From Akkermansia muciniphila (GTDB taxonomy: Bacteria; Verrucomicrobiota; Verrucomicrobiia; Limisphaerales; BJHT01): a stretch of DNA of 64,000 bases. The position numbers and the translations under genes are program-made. This document shows, in pieces, positions 17,664 through 27,500 of the stretch. The notes under the pieces were generated by a model, which worked only from the letters and a program-made list of their open reading frames with translations, was not told where the DNA came from and searched no databases. Where the stretch lies: contig CAMAUZ010000015.1 in NCBI GenBank assembly GCA_945861535.1, positions 1-64,000 on the forward strand, in the 5' to 3' direction. Position 1 is the stretch's first letter. Each line of letters begins with the position of its first letter.

Positions 17664-17806
17664 TGCCACCGCGCGGCGACGCTTTGAGACAGGAACCCGG
17701 CGATGCGGAAGTAGCGTTCCAAACTCGGTCGGTTGCGCCTTCGCCGCGCGGTGTTCATCGTTTCTCTGTGGTCGCCTTCTGGCTTTCGACCGCACCGTAA
17801 AAGCAC

Positions 17807-18352
17807 ATGAAAAAGTGGCATTACCAACATCAAGGGCAGGCCTGCGGGCCGGTGGATCAAACGCATCTGGCGGCGTTGTTTCGCAACGGCACGCTGCCGG
17901 GTGACACGCTGATCTGGCAGGACGGCATGTCGGCGTGGCTGAGCGCGAACATGCTGGCGGAGTTTCAGGCGGACATCGCGGCGGCGGGCGCGGGGGCCGC
18001 CGGCAGTGGCGCGCCGCCGGTCATGGGGACCACGGACGCGGAGCAGCACAAAGTGTATGCGATGATCGCCTATCTTCCGTTGTTGTTTCTGATCGGGTTG
18101 CTGGCGGCGCCGCAGTCGCGCTTCGCGCGGTTCCACGCGAACCAGGGGATGATCCTGACCATCGCGATTGTGCTGGTGCAGCTTGCCGGCAGAATTCTCG
18201 GGGGACTCCCGTTTGTGGGCTGGATTCTCTGGCGCGCCTCGGAGGTGCTGGTTTTCGGCTGCGTGGTTTTGATCGTGCTCGGCATGGTCAACGCCGCCCG
18301 CGGCGAGAGCAAACGGCTGCCGGTGATCGGCGGCCACGATCTGCTCAAGTAG
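17807..18352 (+). CDS. GYF_2-domain membrane protein, DUF4870-like
   Basis: A 181-residue protein. Residues 1-55 form a GYF_2 domain (MKKWHYQHQGQACGPV, ending in DGMSAWL), a small peptide-binding module frequent at the N-terminus of bacterial membrane proteins. An Ala/Gly linker follows. Residues 80-165 contain about three membrane segments (AYLPLLFLIGLLAAP, MILTIAIVLVQLAGRIL and VLVFGCVVLIVLGMVNA), with the FHANQGM motif typical of DUF4870/TIC20-like proteins. Function unknown. It has no close neighbour and is bounded on both sides by repeats. Confidence 0.8.
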   Translation: MKKWHYQHQGQACGPVDQTHLAALFRNGTLPGDTLIWQDGMSAWLSANMLAEFQADIAAAGAGAAGSGAPPVMGTTDAEQHKVYAMIAYLPLLFLIGLLAAPQSRFARFHANQGMILTIAIVLVQLAGRILGGLPFVGWILWRASEVLVFGCVVLIVLGMVNAARGESKRLPVIGGHDLLK

Positions 18353-18377
18353 GCTCGAAGTCGCGGCGCGCGGCTTT

Positions 18378-18564
18378 GGAGTGCGGTGATTCGTCACCGC
18401 TTTCGCGAGGCGACTTGTCGCCGTCGAGCAGTCGGAGGCGTGAGTATGCGAGAGGGGCTTACACGGCTCGCGCCAGCGTCGGCGCGCGCGCGTGAACGGA
18501 TGCGCATCGGAGTTTGACGGCGATAAGTCGCCTGCGCAAAAGCGGTGACGAGTCACCGCACTCC
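18378..18564. repeat. Inverted repeat, family G
   Basis: GGAGTGCGGTGATTCGTCACCGC at the left and GCGGTGACGAGTCACCGCACTCC at the right enclose a second inverted pair built on GGCGACTTGTCGCC. A compact perfect relative is at 62526-62561. From 18608 to 18640 follows a CGTGTCCATCCGTGGTT-type short repeat, also found at 58010-58048 and 62573-62603. Confidence 0.85.
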
Positions 18565-18662
18565 ACAGCCTGCACGCCTGCCATCGCGGCTCCGTCGCGC
18601 TGGATTCAACCGTGTCCATTCGTGTCCATCCGTGGTTAAAATCCGGCTTTTAGTAAAATCCC

Positions 18663-19403
18663 ATGCACCTTGAGAAAGACCATCGCCCGTGGCCCGCGCC
18701 TGCGCGCCCGCCGACGTTGCGGATGCGCTGGTGCGACCTGGCTTTTCTGCACTGGCCGGTCCCGGCGTCGGCGCTGAAAAAGCATCTGCCGCCGGGATTG
18801 GAACTCGATGTGTTCGAGGGCCAGGCGTGGGTCGGGGTGGTGCCGTTTCGGATGGAGGATGTCGCGCCGCGCGGGGTGCCGGCGCTGCCGTGGTTGTCGG
18901 CGTTTGCGGAATTGAATCTGCGCACCTACGTCGTGGCGGAGGGCAAGCCGGGTGTGTGGTTCTTCACTTTGGATGCGGCCAATCCCGTGGCGGTGCGCGT
19001 GGCGCGGGCGCTGATGCATCTGCCGTATTTCGACGCGGCGATGCGGTGCGAGAAACGCGAGGGGTGGACACATTACGCGAGCGAGCGGACGCATCGGGGT
19101 GCGGCGGCGGCGGAACTTCGCGCGCGGTATCGGGCGACCGGCGCGGCTTCCCCGGTGCAGCGCGGGACGTTGGAGCACTGGCTCGTGGAGCGCTACTGCC
19201 TCTACGCGGCGGATGGTCAGCGGCGGATTTTTCGCGGCGAGATCGCGCACACGCCGTGGCCGCTGCAGCCGGGCGTGGTGGAGATGGAGGCGAACACGCT
19301 GACGGACGCGCTGGGTTTCCCTTTGTCCGACGCGCCGCCGTTGGTGCATTGCGCGCAGCGGCTGGACGTCGTGGCGTGGAGCTTGGAGGCGGTGAAGGTG
19401 TAG
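18663..19403 (+). CDS. DUF2071 (YqjF-like) family protein
   Basis: A 246-residue soluble protein of the DUF2071 family. Family landmarks are the opening TLRMRWCDLAFLHWPV, then LPPGLELDVFEGQAWVGVVPF, FAELNLRTYV and the late AHTPWPLQPG. The family has an acetoacetate-decarboxylase-like fold and no well-established reaction; no catalytic claim is made. It starts 3 nt after the run TTTTAGTAAAATCCC, an unusually A/T-rich stretch that could be a -10 region. It is monocistronic, with the convergent MFS gene downstream. Confidence 0.85.
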   Translation: MHLEKDHRPWPAPARPPTLRMRWCDLAFLHWPVPASALKKHLPPGLELDVFEGQAWVGVVPFRMEDVAPRGVPALPWLSAFAELNLRTYVVAEGKPGVWFFTLDAANPVAVRVARALMHLPYFDAAMRCEKREGWTHYASERTHRGAAAAELRARYRATGAASPVQRGTLEHWLVERYCLYAADGQRRIFRGEIAHTPWPLQPGVVEMEANTLTDALGFPLSDAPPLVHCAQRLDVVAWSLEAVKV

Positions 19404-19443
19404 GCCGGCGACGGGTCCGGACGCCGCACTCGGAACGGGTGGC

Positions 19444-19588
19444 ACAGGCTACCAGCCTGTACCGCCGGGCCACTGGCCCGGCGGAACGGCGAGGACGCTA
19501 CACTTGAAAATTACGCCGCGAAAATTAAGGGCGTCCTCCGCCTTCCGCGCGGCAGGTCGCCGCGCGGAACGGGCAGGTTGCCCGTTCC
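19444..19588. repeat. Cluster of short perfect palindromes
   Basis: Three hairpins in 145 nt: ACAGGCTACCAGCCTGT (19444-19460), the 23-nt CCGCCGGGCCA/TGGCCCGGCGG pair (19462-19484), and GGAACGGGCA/TGCCCGTTCC (19566-19588). They lie between two convergent genes and may jointly terminate both. Confidence 0.7.
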
Positions 19589-19637
19589 ACCCGAAGTTCG
19601 GGCGCGGCTTCCCTCTGCGCCCCCCGTCTCCACCCGC

Positions 19638-20978
19638 TCACATTTCCCGCACGTCCGCCGCCATCGTCTTCGCTTCAATCAACTCGTCCCGATGCGTCTC
19701 CTTCGCGAGCCAGACGGAGACGATGGTGATGAGCGCCATGACCACGAGATACACGGCGATGGGCCACGGCTGGCCGCCGGACCATTGCAGCAGCGCGGTG
19801 GCGATGAGCGGCGCAAGGCCGCCGGCGAGCGGCGAGGCGAGCTGGTAGCCGAGCGACGCGCCGCTGTAGCGCACGTTGGTGCCGAAGAGTTCGGAGAAAA
19901 ACGCCGCCTGCGGTCCATACATCGCCGAGTGCCCGATGAGTCCGACCACGATGGCCGCCCACACGGCGACCGTGCTCTTCTGATCGACGAGCCAGAAAAA
20001 CGGGAACGCAAACAGCGCCAGAAACACCGCCCCGCCGAGATACACCGGCCGCCGCCCGACGCGGTCGGAGAGCGCGCCGAAGCACGGGATGCAGACCAAC
20101 TGCACCGCCGAGCCGAGCAGCACGCCGTTGAGGATCGTGGCTTTCGGCAGGTCGAGCTGCTTGGTGGCGTAGCTGAGCACAAAGACGGTGAAGATGTAAA
20201 AGAAGGCGTTCTCGGCGAAGCGCGCGCCCATCGCGAGGAGGACGTTGCGCCGGTATTTGGTGAGCACTTCGAAAATTGGCGGGCGCGCCGTTTCCACCGC
20301 CGGCCGCGCGGCTTTCATCGCCAGGAAGACCGGGCTTTCCACCACGGCCAACCGGATGAACAGCCCAATGCCCAGCAGCAGCAGTCCGAGCAGGAACGGC
20401 ACGCGCCAGCCCCACGCGAGAAATTCCTTTTCCGGCAACGACGAGAACGCGTTGAACACCAGCGTCGCCAGCAGCAGCCCCGCGGGCACGCCCGCCTGCA
20501 CCCAGCTCGCGCGCAGGCCCCGGCGTTTCGCCGTGCCGTGCTCGACGGCCATCAGCACCGCGCCGCCCCATTCGCCGCCCACGCCGAGTCCTTGAATGAA
20601 GCGCAGCACCACGAGCAGCACCGGCGCCCACACGCCCGCCTGCTCGTACGTCGGCAGCACGCCGATGAGAAACGTCGCCACGCCCATGAGCATCAGCGTC
20701 GTGACGAGCATCGACTTGCGCCCGAGGGCGTCGCCGAAATGACCGAAGATGATCCCGCCCAGCGGCCGGGCGAAGAAGCCGACCGCATAGGTGGCAAAGG
20801 CCGCCATCGTGCCCGCGAGCGGATCAATGTTCGGAAAGAAGAGCCGGTTGAAGACGAGCGCCGCCGCGGTGCCGTAGAGGAAGAAGTCGTACCACTCGAT
20901 CATCGTGCCGATGAAACTGGCGAGCACGACCCGGTTGACGGAGGACGGCGAGAGGGTGGTGGCGGTGGTGGCGTTCAT
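19638..20978 (-). CDS. MFS transporter, metabolite:H+ symporter type
   Basis: A 446-residue inner-membrane transporter with 12 predicted membrane segments. It starts MNATTATTLSPSSVNRVVLA and has the MHS-family signature IGTMIEWYDFFLYGTAAAL, followed by the MFS loop motif GHFGDALGRKSMLV and the second copy ALSDRVGRRPVYL. The large N-terminal half motif RFIQGLGVGGEWGGAVLM is typical of ShiA/ProP/KgtP-like symporters of organic acids, osmolytes or shikimate. The substrate cannot be read from the sequence. ATG at 20978 is chosen because it begins directly before the first helix; an upstream in-frame ATG would add 20 Arg-rich residues. Confidence 0.9.
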   Translation of the reverse strand: MNATTATTLSPSSVNRVVLASFIGTMIEWYDFFLYGTAAALVFNRLFFPNIDPLAGTMAAFATYAVGFFARPLGGIIFGHFGDALGRKSMLVTTLMLMGVATFLIGVLPTYEQAGVWAPVLLVVLRFIQGLGVGGEWGGAVLMAVEHGTAKRRGLRASWVQAGVPAGLLLATLVFNAFSSLPEKEFLAWGWRVPFLLGLLLLGIGLFIRLAVVESPVFLAMKAARPAVETARPPIFEVLTKYRRNVLLAMGARFAENAFFYIFTVFVLSYATKQLDLPKATILNGVLLGSAVQLVCIPCFGALSDRVGRRPVYLGGAVFLALFAFPFFWLVDQKSTVAVWAAIVVGLIGHSAMYGPQAAFFSELFGTNVRYSGASLGYQLASPLAGGLAPLIATALLQWSGGQPWPIAVYLVVMALITIVSVWLAKETHRDELIEAKTMAADVREM

Positions 20979-21087
20979 GGGCGGGCGGCGTTGTGCCTGT
21001 CCCCAGCGCCGAACGCAAGCCGCGCCGCCGCGGCGCAACGGATCACGGCCAGCCAGCGCCCAGCGGGATGCTCGCGTGCTGCATCAG

Positions 21088-21792
21088 CTATTTCGCGTCC
21101 TCGCTGTTTGCGACCGTCGTGCCGATGGGGGAAGTGCCGGAGCTAAATGCCGGCGTGGTCCATTTGTGCATCTCGGCATGTCCGTCCGCGAAGGAAAATG
21201 CGCTCGACCGGGAATGATACGCCGCCGGAAAATCCGCGACATAGATCGAGGCATAGGTGAGCTGGACGTCCACCCGGAAGAACCCGTCGTTGATGGTCGT
21301 GCTGCCTTCATCCAGCGTCACGAAGTATTGCTCCGGCGTGGGAACGTCCTCGAAGGTCTTGAACAGGGTGAAGGTGTTGGGCACGTAGTCGCCATAGTTG
21401 CCGCCCATGAAATTGCTCATCGCCACGCTGCGCGCATTCTGACTCTTGTCGCCGGGGCATTTGTACAATTCGGGCGTCTGCGTGTAGCGGAACAACCAGC
21501 CGTTGGTGATGCTCGTCAGGTTGGGCGCACCGCCTACGACCCATTGCCGACAGGGCACCAGCACGCTGTAGTCCTCCGAGTACAACCGCCACGCGAGCAT
21601 GAACTGCCGCATGTTGCTCAGGCACTTCGCGCCGTGCGCCTTCTGCTTCGCCTGCCCCAGCGCCGGCAGCAGCATCGACGCGAGGATGCCAATGATGGCG
21701 ATCACGACCAGCAGTTCGATCAGCGTAAAGCCGCGACGTGCGGCGGGCCGCTGGGGAACAAGGGACGCAAGATTGTTGGAGATTGGTTTCAT
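21088..21792 (-). CDS. Prepilin-like protein with N-terminal methylation domain
   Basis: A 234-residue secreted or surface protein made as a type IV prepilin-like precursor. The leader reads [27 protein letters not shown], interrupted here by the prepilin peptidase site after Gly, with the conserved Glu at position +5 of the mature protein. Near the C-terminus is the H-X9-DG motif (His, nine residues, then [10 protein letters not shown]) common to these proteins in Planctomycetes and Verrucomicrobia. ATG 21792 gives an 18-residue stretch before the processing Gly-Phe. No pilus assembly genes are adjacent, and its role as a pseudopilin is inferred from the family only. Confidence 0.85.
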   Translation of the reverse strand: MKPISNNLASLVPQRPAARRGFTLIELLVVIAIIGILASMLLPALGQAKQKAHGAKCLSNMRQFMLAWRLYSEDYSVLVPCRQWVVGGAPNLTSITNGWLFRYTQTPELYKCPGDKSQNARSVAMSNFMGGNYGDYVPNTFTLFKTFEDVPTPEQYFVTLDEGSTTINDGFFRVDVQLTYASIYVADFPAAYHSRSSAFSFADGHAEMHKWTTPAFSSGTSPIGTTVANSEDAK

Positions 21793-21956
21793 AACAAGGG
21801 CGGCGGTTTTCAAAGTAGGATGCGCAACAGTAAAGGCCCCACCACCGGCCGCGTCAACCCGGCGTTCCGGCAGCCGCGGTCCGGTGCGCGGAGGCACGGG
21901 GAACTGGTCCGTAAACCAACGCGCGGAGCGGGGGTTGCGCCGCCCACGCCGCCGGG

Positions 21957-22080
21957 GTGGGGCAGGCATCCGTGCCTGCCGGTTGATGGGGCATCCCTTG
22001 TTCCCGGTCCTGCCGCGTCACCGCGAGGAACGGGTGGCAGGGATGCCGCCCGAACCGTCAGGCAAGGACGCCTGCCCCAT
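21957..22080. repeat. Palindromic interspersed repeat, family A (copy 2)
   Basis: GTGGGGCAGGCATCCGTGCC on the left and GGACGCCTGCCCCAT on the right, with the GGGGCATCCC and GGGATGCCGCCC inner pair. It lies in a 379-nt divergent intergenic region that must also hold both promoters; no clear promoter was recognised. Confidence 0.85.
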
Positions 22081-22171
22081 AGTCGCATCGCCCGTTCCCC
22101 GCTCGCCACCCGCCAACCGCTCTGCTATTCACTCTCCTGTCCTGCGAAAAAAACTCCGGACCAATCTCATC

Positions 22172-22924
22172 ATGAATGCCATTCGCCTCTTTGTCGTGGT
22201 CGCGCTCCTCGGGAGCGGCGCGGCTGCCTTCTCCTTTTGGAAACGCGCCGAAACACTGGCCGGCGAAAACTCCGCGTTGCGCGCGGAACTGGAGACGCTC
22301 AAGGCCGCCCACGCGTCCGCCGCCGACTCGCCCGAGGCCAAGCAGCGCGACTACGAATTGAAGCGCCTGCGCGCCGACGCCGAGGAGGTCCACAAACTGC
22401 GCGGCGAACTGGCCCCCATGCGCGCCGGGGCCAAGGACCTCGAACGATTGCGCGCGGAAAATCTCCAGTTGCGCGGCGACAACCAGCAACTCCGCACCGC
22501 CAATGCCAGCGCCGCCGCCGCGGCCAATCCCGCCGCCGCGCCGCGTCCGGCCAGCGCCGATCAGTTTCCGCGCGAGGCGTGGTCCTTCGCCGGTTACGCC
22601 TCGCCCGAGGCGGCGCTCGTCTCCTCCATCTGGGCCATGCGCGAGGGCAATCCGCAGACCTACCTGCAAAGCCTCTCGCCCGAGGAACAGGCGCGCGTCG
22701 GCAAGTCGTGGCAGAACAAGCCCGAGACTGAAATCGTGGCCAAGCACCAGTCCGACGTGGCGGCCATCACCGGACTCCGCGTGCTGGACCGGCAGGCGGT
22801 TTCGCCGAACGAGGTCCTCATGAACGTTTACATCGAAGGCGTCGGCCGCATGGAGAAAGTCTCAATGAAACTGATCGGGAACGAATGGAAGTTCGGCGGG
22901 TATATCCGAACGCCGGGGAAGTGA
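22172..22924 (+). CDS. Membrane-anchored coiled-coil protein of unknown function
   Basis: A 250-residue protein. Residues 4-22 form a single N-terminal hydrophobic segment (signal anchor or signal peptide). Residues 25-110 are a heptad-rich coiled coil (LAGENSALRAELETLK, then ERLRAENLQLRGDNQQL). An Ala/Pro linker is followed by a compact C-terminal domain (about 130-250) containing SPEAALVSSIWAMREGN and GEWKF-like strands. The C-terminal part resembles small sigma-factor-associated or DUF4878/SnoaL-like folds only loosely. No family was recognised with confidence; the same architecture is common in Verrucomicrobia. Confidence 0.7.
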   Translation: MNAIRLFVVVALLGSGAAAFSFWKRAETLAGENSALRAELETLKAAHASAADSPEAKQRDYELKRLRADAEEVHKLRGELAPMRAGAKDLERLRAENLQLRGDNQQLRTANASAAAAANPAAAPRPASADQFPREAWSFAGYASPEAALVSSIWAMREGNPQTYLQSLSPEEQARVGKSWQNKPETEIVAKHQSDVAAITGLRVLDRQAVSPNEVLMNVYIEGVGRMEKVSMKLIGNEWKFGGYIRTPGK

Positions 22925-22993
22925 CAGGCGGCCGGCGGGCGGGACGCGACGCCGCCGCTTGGCAGACCCTGTAACCGCGAAGCAAAAGCCTCC

Positions 22994-23105
22994 AAACCAC
23001 TGACCGGCACTCATCGACACTAATGAAAAACAAACCAAGCCACGCATTCGGGGACTAAGTCCGATGGGTCTTCCCATAAGTGCCAGTCAGTGCCAGTCAG
23101 TGGTT
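22994..23105. repeat. Family D inverted repeat (copy 2)
   Basis: AACCACTGACCGGCACTCATC on the left and CCAGTCAGTGCCAGTCAGTGG on the right. The right arm carries the tandem AGTGCCAGTC unit twice. Similar in layout to 10140-10249. Confidence 0.8.
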
Positions 23106-23152
23106 CGAATCCTTCCCTGATTCAGTAAGTGTCGGTTCTACGACCCATCAAC

Positions 23153-23995
23153 ATGAAAGGCATTCCACTCAGGCAACCCGCCGCCTTCACCCTCCCGGAA
23201 TTACTGATCGTGGTGGCCGTCCTCTGTGTCGCAGCCGTGGTGGTGAGCTTCGGGCCGATCAAAAAGTCGAGAAACCTCGCCAACCGCGTCAAATGTCAGG
23301 GCAATCAAAAGTGCATCGGCACGGCATTTCGGGTGTTTGCCGACAGTAATGGGGGCAGATACCCGCTCGAAGCAATGCACCGGGGCACCAATTCCTATAT
23401 TGTGCCGGGTGGTGCCACCAATTCGCAGGTAAACTCCACCAATGCGGCGGCTTGGCAGGTTGCCCAGGCCATGTGGTCTGAGCTACAAACGCCCAAAGTG
23501 CTCCTCTGCCCGAGTGATCTCGCCCGACGCCCGGCTATCTGGGTGACCGACTTCGTCGGACTCGCGGGATATAGCCATCCGTGGGCGACTGACATGACGA
23601 AGACCAGTTTGGGCCACCCGGATAACCAGGACAAAGCCCTCAGCTATGCCTTCGGCGTGGCTGCCGACGAGAGCCGCCCGCTGGGCGTCCTGATCGTCGA
23701 TCGCAACGTGAACAATGTCGGCTTCTCGGGAGCCACCATCGCCACCAATTTAGCGTTCACCCGAACCCGCGTGGTGTTGAACCACAAAGCCGGACCGACA
23801 CAAGCCGTTTGGGTTACGGGCACACGGATACACGATCTCCAAGGCAACCTGTGCTACGCGGATGGCAGCCAAAACCGGGTGAATGTTGAGGGGCTGCGGG
23901 GATCCTTGGCCAATGCCATGACGAAGTATGGCGGAATGGCGCTCGGTTTGAGTTCGGGAACGATCACCAACCAGAATGAGATGCTGTTCCCATAG
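23153..23995 (+). CDS. Divergent prepilin-like protein
   Basis: A 280-residue protein with a prepilin-type leader: AAFTLPELLIVVAVLCVAAVV at residues 10-30. The processing residue preceding Phe is Ala, not Gly, and the motif reads FTLPE instead of FTLIE. The +5 Glu is kept. The remainder has pseudopilin-like features such as RVFADSNGGRYPLEA and a terminal YADGSQNRV block resembling the DG part of H-X9-DG. Ala for Gly at the cleavage site would be expected to slow prepilin peptidase, so processing is uncertain. The DNA looks less GC-rich than its neighbours, which may indicate a different origin. Confidence 0.75.
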   Translation: MKGIPLRQPAAFTLPELLIVVAVLCVAAVVVSFGPIKKSRNLANRVKCQGNQKCIGTAFRVFADSNGGRYPLEAMHRGTNSYIVPGGATNSQVNSTNAAAWQVAQAMWSELQTPKVLLCPSDLARRPAIWVTDFVGLAGYSHPWATDMTKTSLGHPDNQDKALSYAFGVAADESRPLGVLIVDRNVNNVGFSGATIATNLAFTRTRVVLNHKAGPTQAVWVTGTRIHDLQGNLCYADGSQNRVNVEGLRGSLANAMTKYGGMALGLSSGTITNQNEMLFP

Positions 23996-24145
23996 CATCT
24001 GAACCCGATGGTGCGATTAAGATCCGTGCGCACCGGATGACCTATGTCGCCCGCGTAATTTTCACCGTATTGCGCCAGCGTTCTTAAGCCCGTCGTGGTC
24101 TTCACCTACACTTCGAAGATACTCGAGGGCGCATTCGCGCGCCGG

Positions 24146-24500
24146 CTCGTAGCGCAGGTTTCCAAACCTGCTGTATCGCCGATTTCCAAATCGGCAGGGG
24201 CCGCGGGGTTTCGGACGCGTGCGACAAGCTGAGGCGTTGCGGGTGGCCGGACGGCCCGCGGGTTTGGAAACCCGCGATACAGCAGACTTGGAAGTCTGCG
24301 GTACGATGGCGTGCGCGGATGCGTTCCACGCACTGCCTCGCAGTGCAGGTTTCCAAACCTGCTGTATCGCCGATTTCTAAATCGGCGGGGGTCGCGGGGT
24401 TTCGGGCGCGTGCGACAAGCTGAGGCGTTGCGGGTGGCCGGACGGCCAGCGGGTTTGGAAACCCGCGATACAGCAGACTTGGAAGTCTGCGGTACGACGG
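24146..24500. repeat. Two tandem copies of a 165-nt complex inverted repeat, family H
   Basis: Copy 1 (24146-24309) and copy 2 (24336-24500) are nearly identical. Each is an inverted repeat: GCAGGTTTCCAAACCTGC and GATTTCCAAATCGGC on the left mirror GGGTTTGGAAACCCGC and GACTTGGAAGTCTGC on the right. The arms themselves are palindromic, so each copy can fold into a cruciform of several hairpins. The 590-nt gap around them has no gene. Confidence 0.9.
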
Positions 24501-24585
24501 CTGGGCGCGGAGGCGCCCCGACACTCACATCCCCCCATTTGCCTGTTTCCCACCACAGACCTCTGCGGCTACGGTGCGCGGCTTG

Positions 24586-27500
24586 ATGCCGCCCGATCCG
24601 CGAATGGAAGAACTGAAGGCGCTGCTCCCGCAGGCGATGTTGCCTGACTGGGCGCGGCTGGGGGCGCGCGCGGTACGGCTGTTTCGCGACCGGCATCATC
24701 CCGAGCAGCACGCGGCGTTGCTCGAACGTCTCCTGGCGCAGATTCGGGCGTCGGTGGCGTTGCGCGAGCAGCGGCGGGTGAATGTCCCGCGCGTGAGTTA
24801 TCCGCCGGATTTGCCGATCACGGCGCGCAAGGCTGAGATCGTGGCGGCCATTCGCGCGCATCAGGTCGTGGTGATCGCGGGCGAAACCGGCTCGGGCAAG
24901 ACGACGCAGTTGCCCAAGATGTGTCTGGAGGCCGGGCTGGGCATCGAGGCGAAGATTGGTTGCACGCAGCCGCGTCGCGTCGCCGCGCAATCCATCTCGC
25001 GCCGCATCGCGGAGGAATTGAACGTGGGCTGGGGTCGCGAGGTCGGCTGCACGATCCGCTTTGATGACCGCTCGAGTCCGCAGACGTACATCAAGCTGAT
25101 GACGGATGGCATCCTGCTCGCGGAAACCCAGGGCGACCCGGACCTTTCCGAGTACAACGCCATCATCATCGACGAGGCGCACGAGCGGAGCCTGAACATT
25201 GATTTTCTCCTCGGCCATTTGAATGGGCTGCTCGCGCGGCGGCGCGATTTGAAGCTCATCGTCACGTCGGCGACCATCGACACGGAGGCGTTTTCGCGGC
25301 ACTTCAACAACGCGCCGATCATCGAGGTGTCCGGTCGCATGTATCCGGTGGAAGTGATCTACCAACCGCTCGCGGCGGCGGGCGAGGAGAGCGGCGATGT
25401 GAGCTATGTCGAGGCCGCGGTCGCCACGGCGGAGCGCCTGCTCTACGAAACGAATGAGGGGGACGTGCTGGTGTTCATGCCGGGCGAGCGGGACATCCGC
25501 GAAACCACCGATCAGCTCGAAGGACGCTTCGGTCGCGAGATCGAAGTGATCCCGATGTTCGGGCGACTCAGCTCGGGGGACCAGCAGCGCGTGTTCACAC
25601 CGTCGCCGCGGCGCAAGCTGGTGATCGCGACGAACATCGCCGAGACCTCGCTGACCATTCCCGGCATCCGCTTCGTGATCGACGCCGGGCTGGCGCGCAT
25701 CAGCCGCTATAATCCGCGCACGCGCACGAAGCGGCTGCCCATCGAACCGATTTCGCAGAGCAGCGCCAATCAGCGGAAAGGCCGCGCGGGGCGCGTGCGC
25801 GATGGCGTGTGCATCCGGCTGTATGCGGAGGAGGATTTTCGCGAGCGCGCGCCGTTCACGCAGCCCGAGATTCAGCGGGCAAATCTGGCCGAGGTGATCT
25901 TGCGGATGAAGGCGTTTCACCTCGGGGACATCGAGACGTTCCCTTTCGTGCAGGTGCCGTCGCCGGGTGCGATTGCGGGCGGCTACGCGCTATTGCAGGA
26001 GCTTGGCGCGCTCGACGAGCAACGGAACCTGACACCGCTCGGACGTGACCTGGCACGACTGCCGATTGATCCGACGTTGGGCCGGATGCTGCTGCAATCG
26101 CAGCAGGAACATGCGCCGCGCGAGCTGCTCATCATCGCCGCCGGCCTGAGCATTCAGGACCCGCGCGAGCGGCCGCTCGAGCAACGGGACGCTGCGGCGG
26201 CCGCGCATCAGCGTTTCACGAGTCCGCAGTCGGATTTTCTCACGCTGCTGAACATTTGGAACGCGGTTCACGATCAGTGGGAGACGCTGCGCACGCAGGG
26301 GCAGCGGCGGAAGTTTTGTAAGCAGCATTTTCTCTCGTATCTGCGGATGCGCGAGTGGCAGGACCTGCACGCGCAGTTGCACGACGCGCTCGAGGATCTC
26401 GGCACGCTCAAGATTAACGAGAGCAACGCGGCCTACGACGCGATCCATCGCTCGATCCTCGCCGGGATGCTCGGCCACGTCGGGCGTCGCGAGGAGCGCA
26501 ACACCTACAAGGGCGCGGGGAACCGGCTCGTGACGGTGTTCCCCGGCTCGGCGCTGGCGGAACGCAACGAGCGCCCCGTGAAGGGGCGCGCGCCGGCGGG
26601 CTCGGAACGCGGCGCGGTGGTGAAGAAGCCGTCGCAGCCGCAGTGGATCGTCGCGGGGGAGATCGTCGAGACGTCGCAGTTGTTCGCGCGGACGCTGGCG
26701 GGGATTGATCCGCAGTGGATTTTTCAGGTCGCGCCGCATTGCTGCAAAATGACGCACCAGCAGCCGCTCTGGAGCGCGAGCGCGGGCCGCGTGTTGGTGG
26801 AGGAAATCATCACGCTGCACGGCCTCGAAGTGCAGCGGCGCAAGGTGGCTTACGGCAACATCAATGCGAAGGACGCGACGGCCATCTTCATCCGCTCGGC
26901 GCTGGTCGAGGAGGATTTGCTACCGCCACGCGTAACGGCCAATGCCGAGGGCGACGACGCGGACCCGGACGACGTGCGCGTGCTGACGGCGGAGCAGGGC
27001 AGGGGGGCCAAGCCGGACGAGGCGGCGATGCGGTATCGTTTCCTCGCGCACAATCGTGCCGTCCGACACAAGATCGAGAACTGGCAGACGCGTGTGCGGC
27101 GTTACGATCTCGCCGATCCCGATCAGGCGCTGTGCGATTTCTACGCGAAGCATTTGGAGAATGTTTCCTCGATCCACGAGTTGAACCGCGTGCTGCGCGA
27201 GCATCCCGAGCCGGATTTTCTCTGCGTTACCGAGGCGGCGCTGGCGGGCGATCAGGCGCTGAATTTCGATGCGGCGGCGTTTCCCGACGCGGTGCCCGTG
27301 GGCGGACAGCCGCTGGCGGTGGCCTACGCGTACGCGCCGGGCGAGGAGCACGACGGCGTCACGATCCGCGTGCCATTCACGCTGGCGCAGACGGTTTCGC
27401 CCGCGCTGCTCGAATGGGCGGTGCCGGGGTTGCGCGAGGAGAAAATCGCCGAGCTGCTGCGGGCGCTGCCCAAGGCCATCCGGCGCGAACTGATGCCGCT

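Noticed and set aside
17089-17904. 271-codon frame through the composite repeat before the GYF_2 gene
   Set aside because: It reads the family B and C palindromes and then runs out of frame into the GYF_2 gene; not conserved as protein.
24146-24500. Possible CRISPR array
   Set aside because: Only two copies, each 165 nt and internally palindromic, with no regular spacers and no cas genes.
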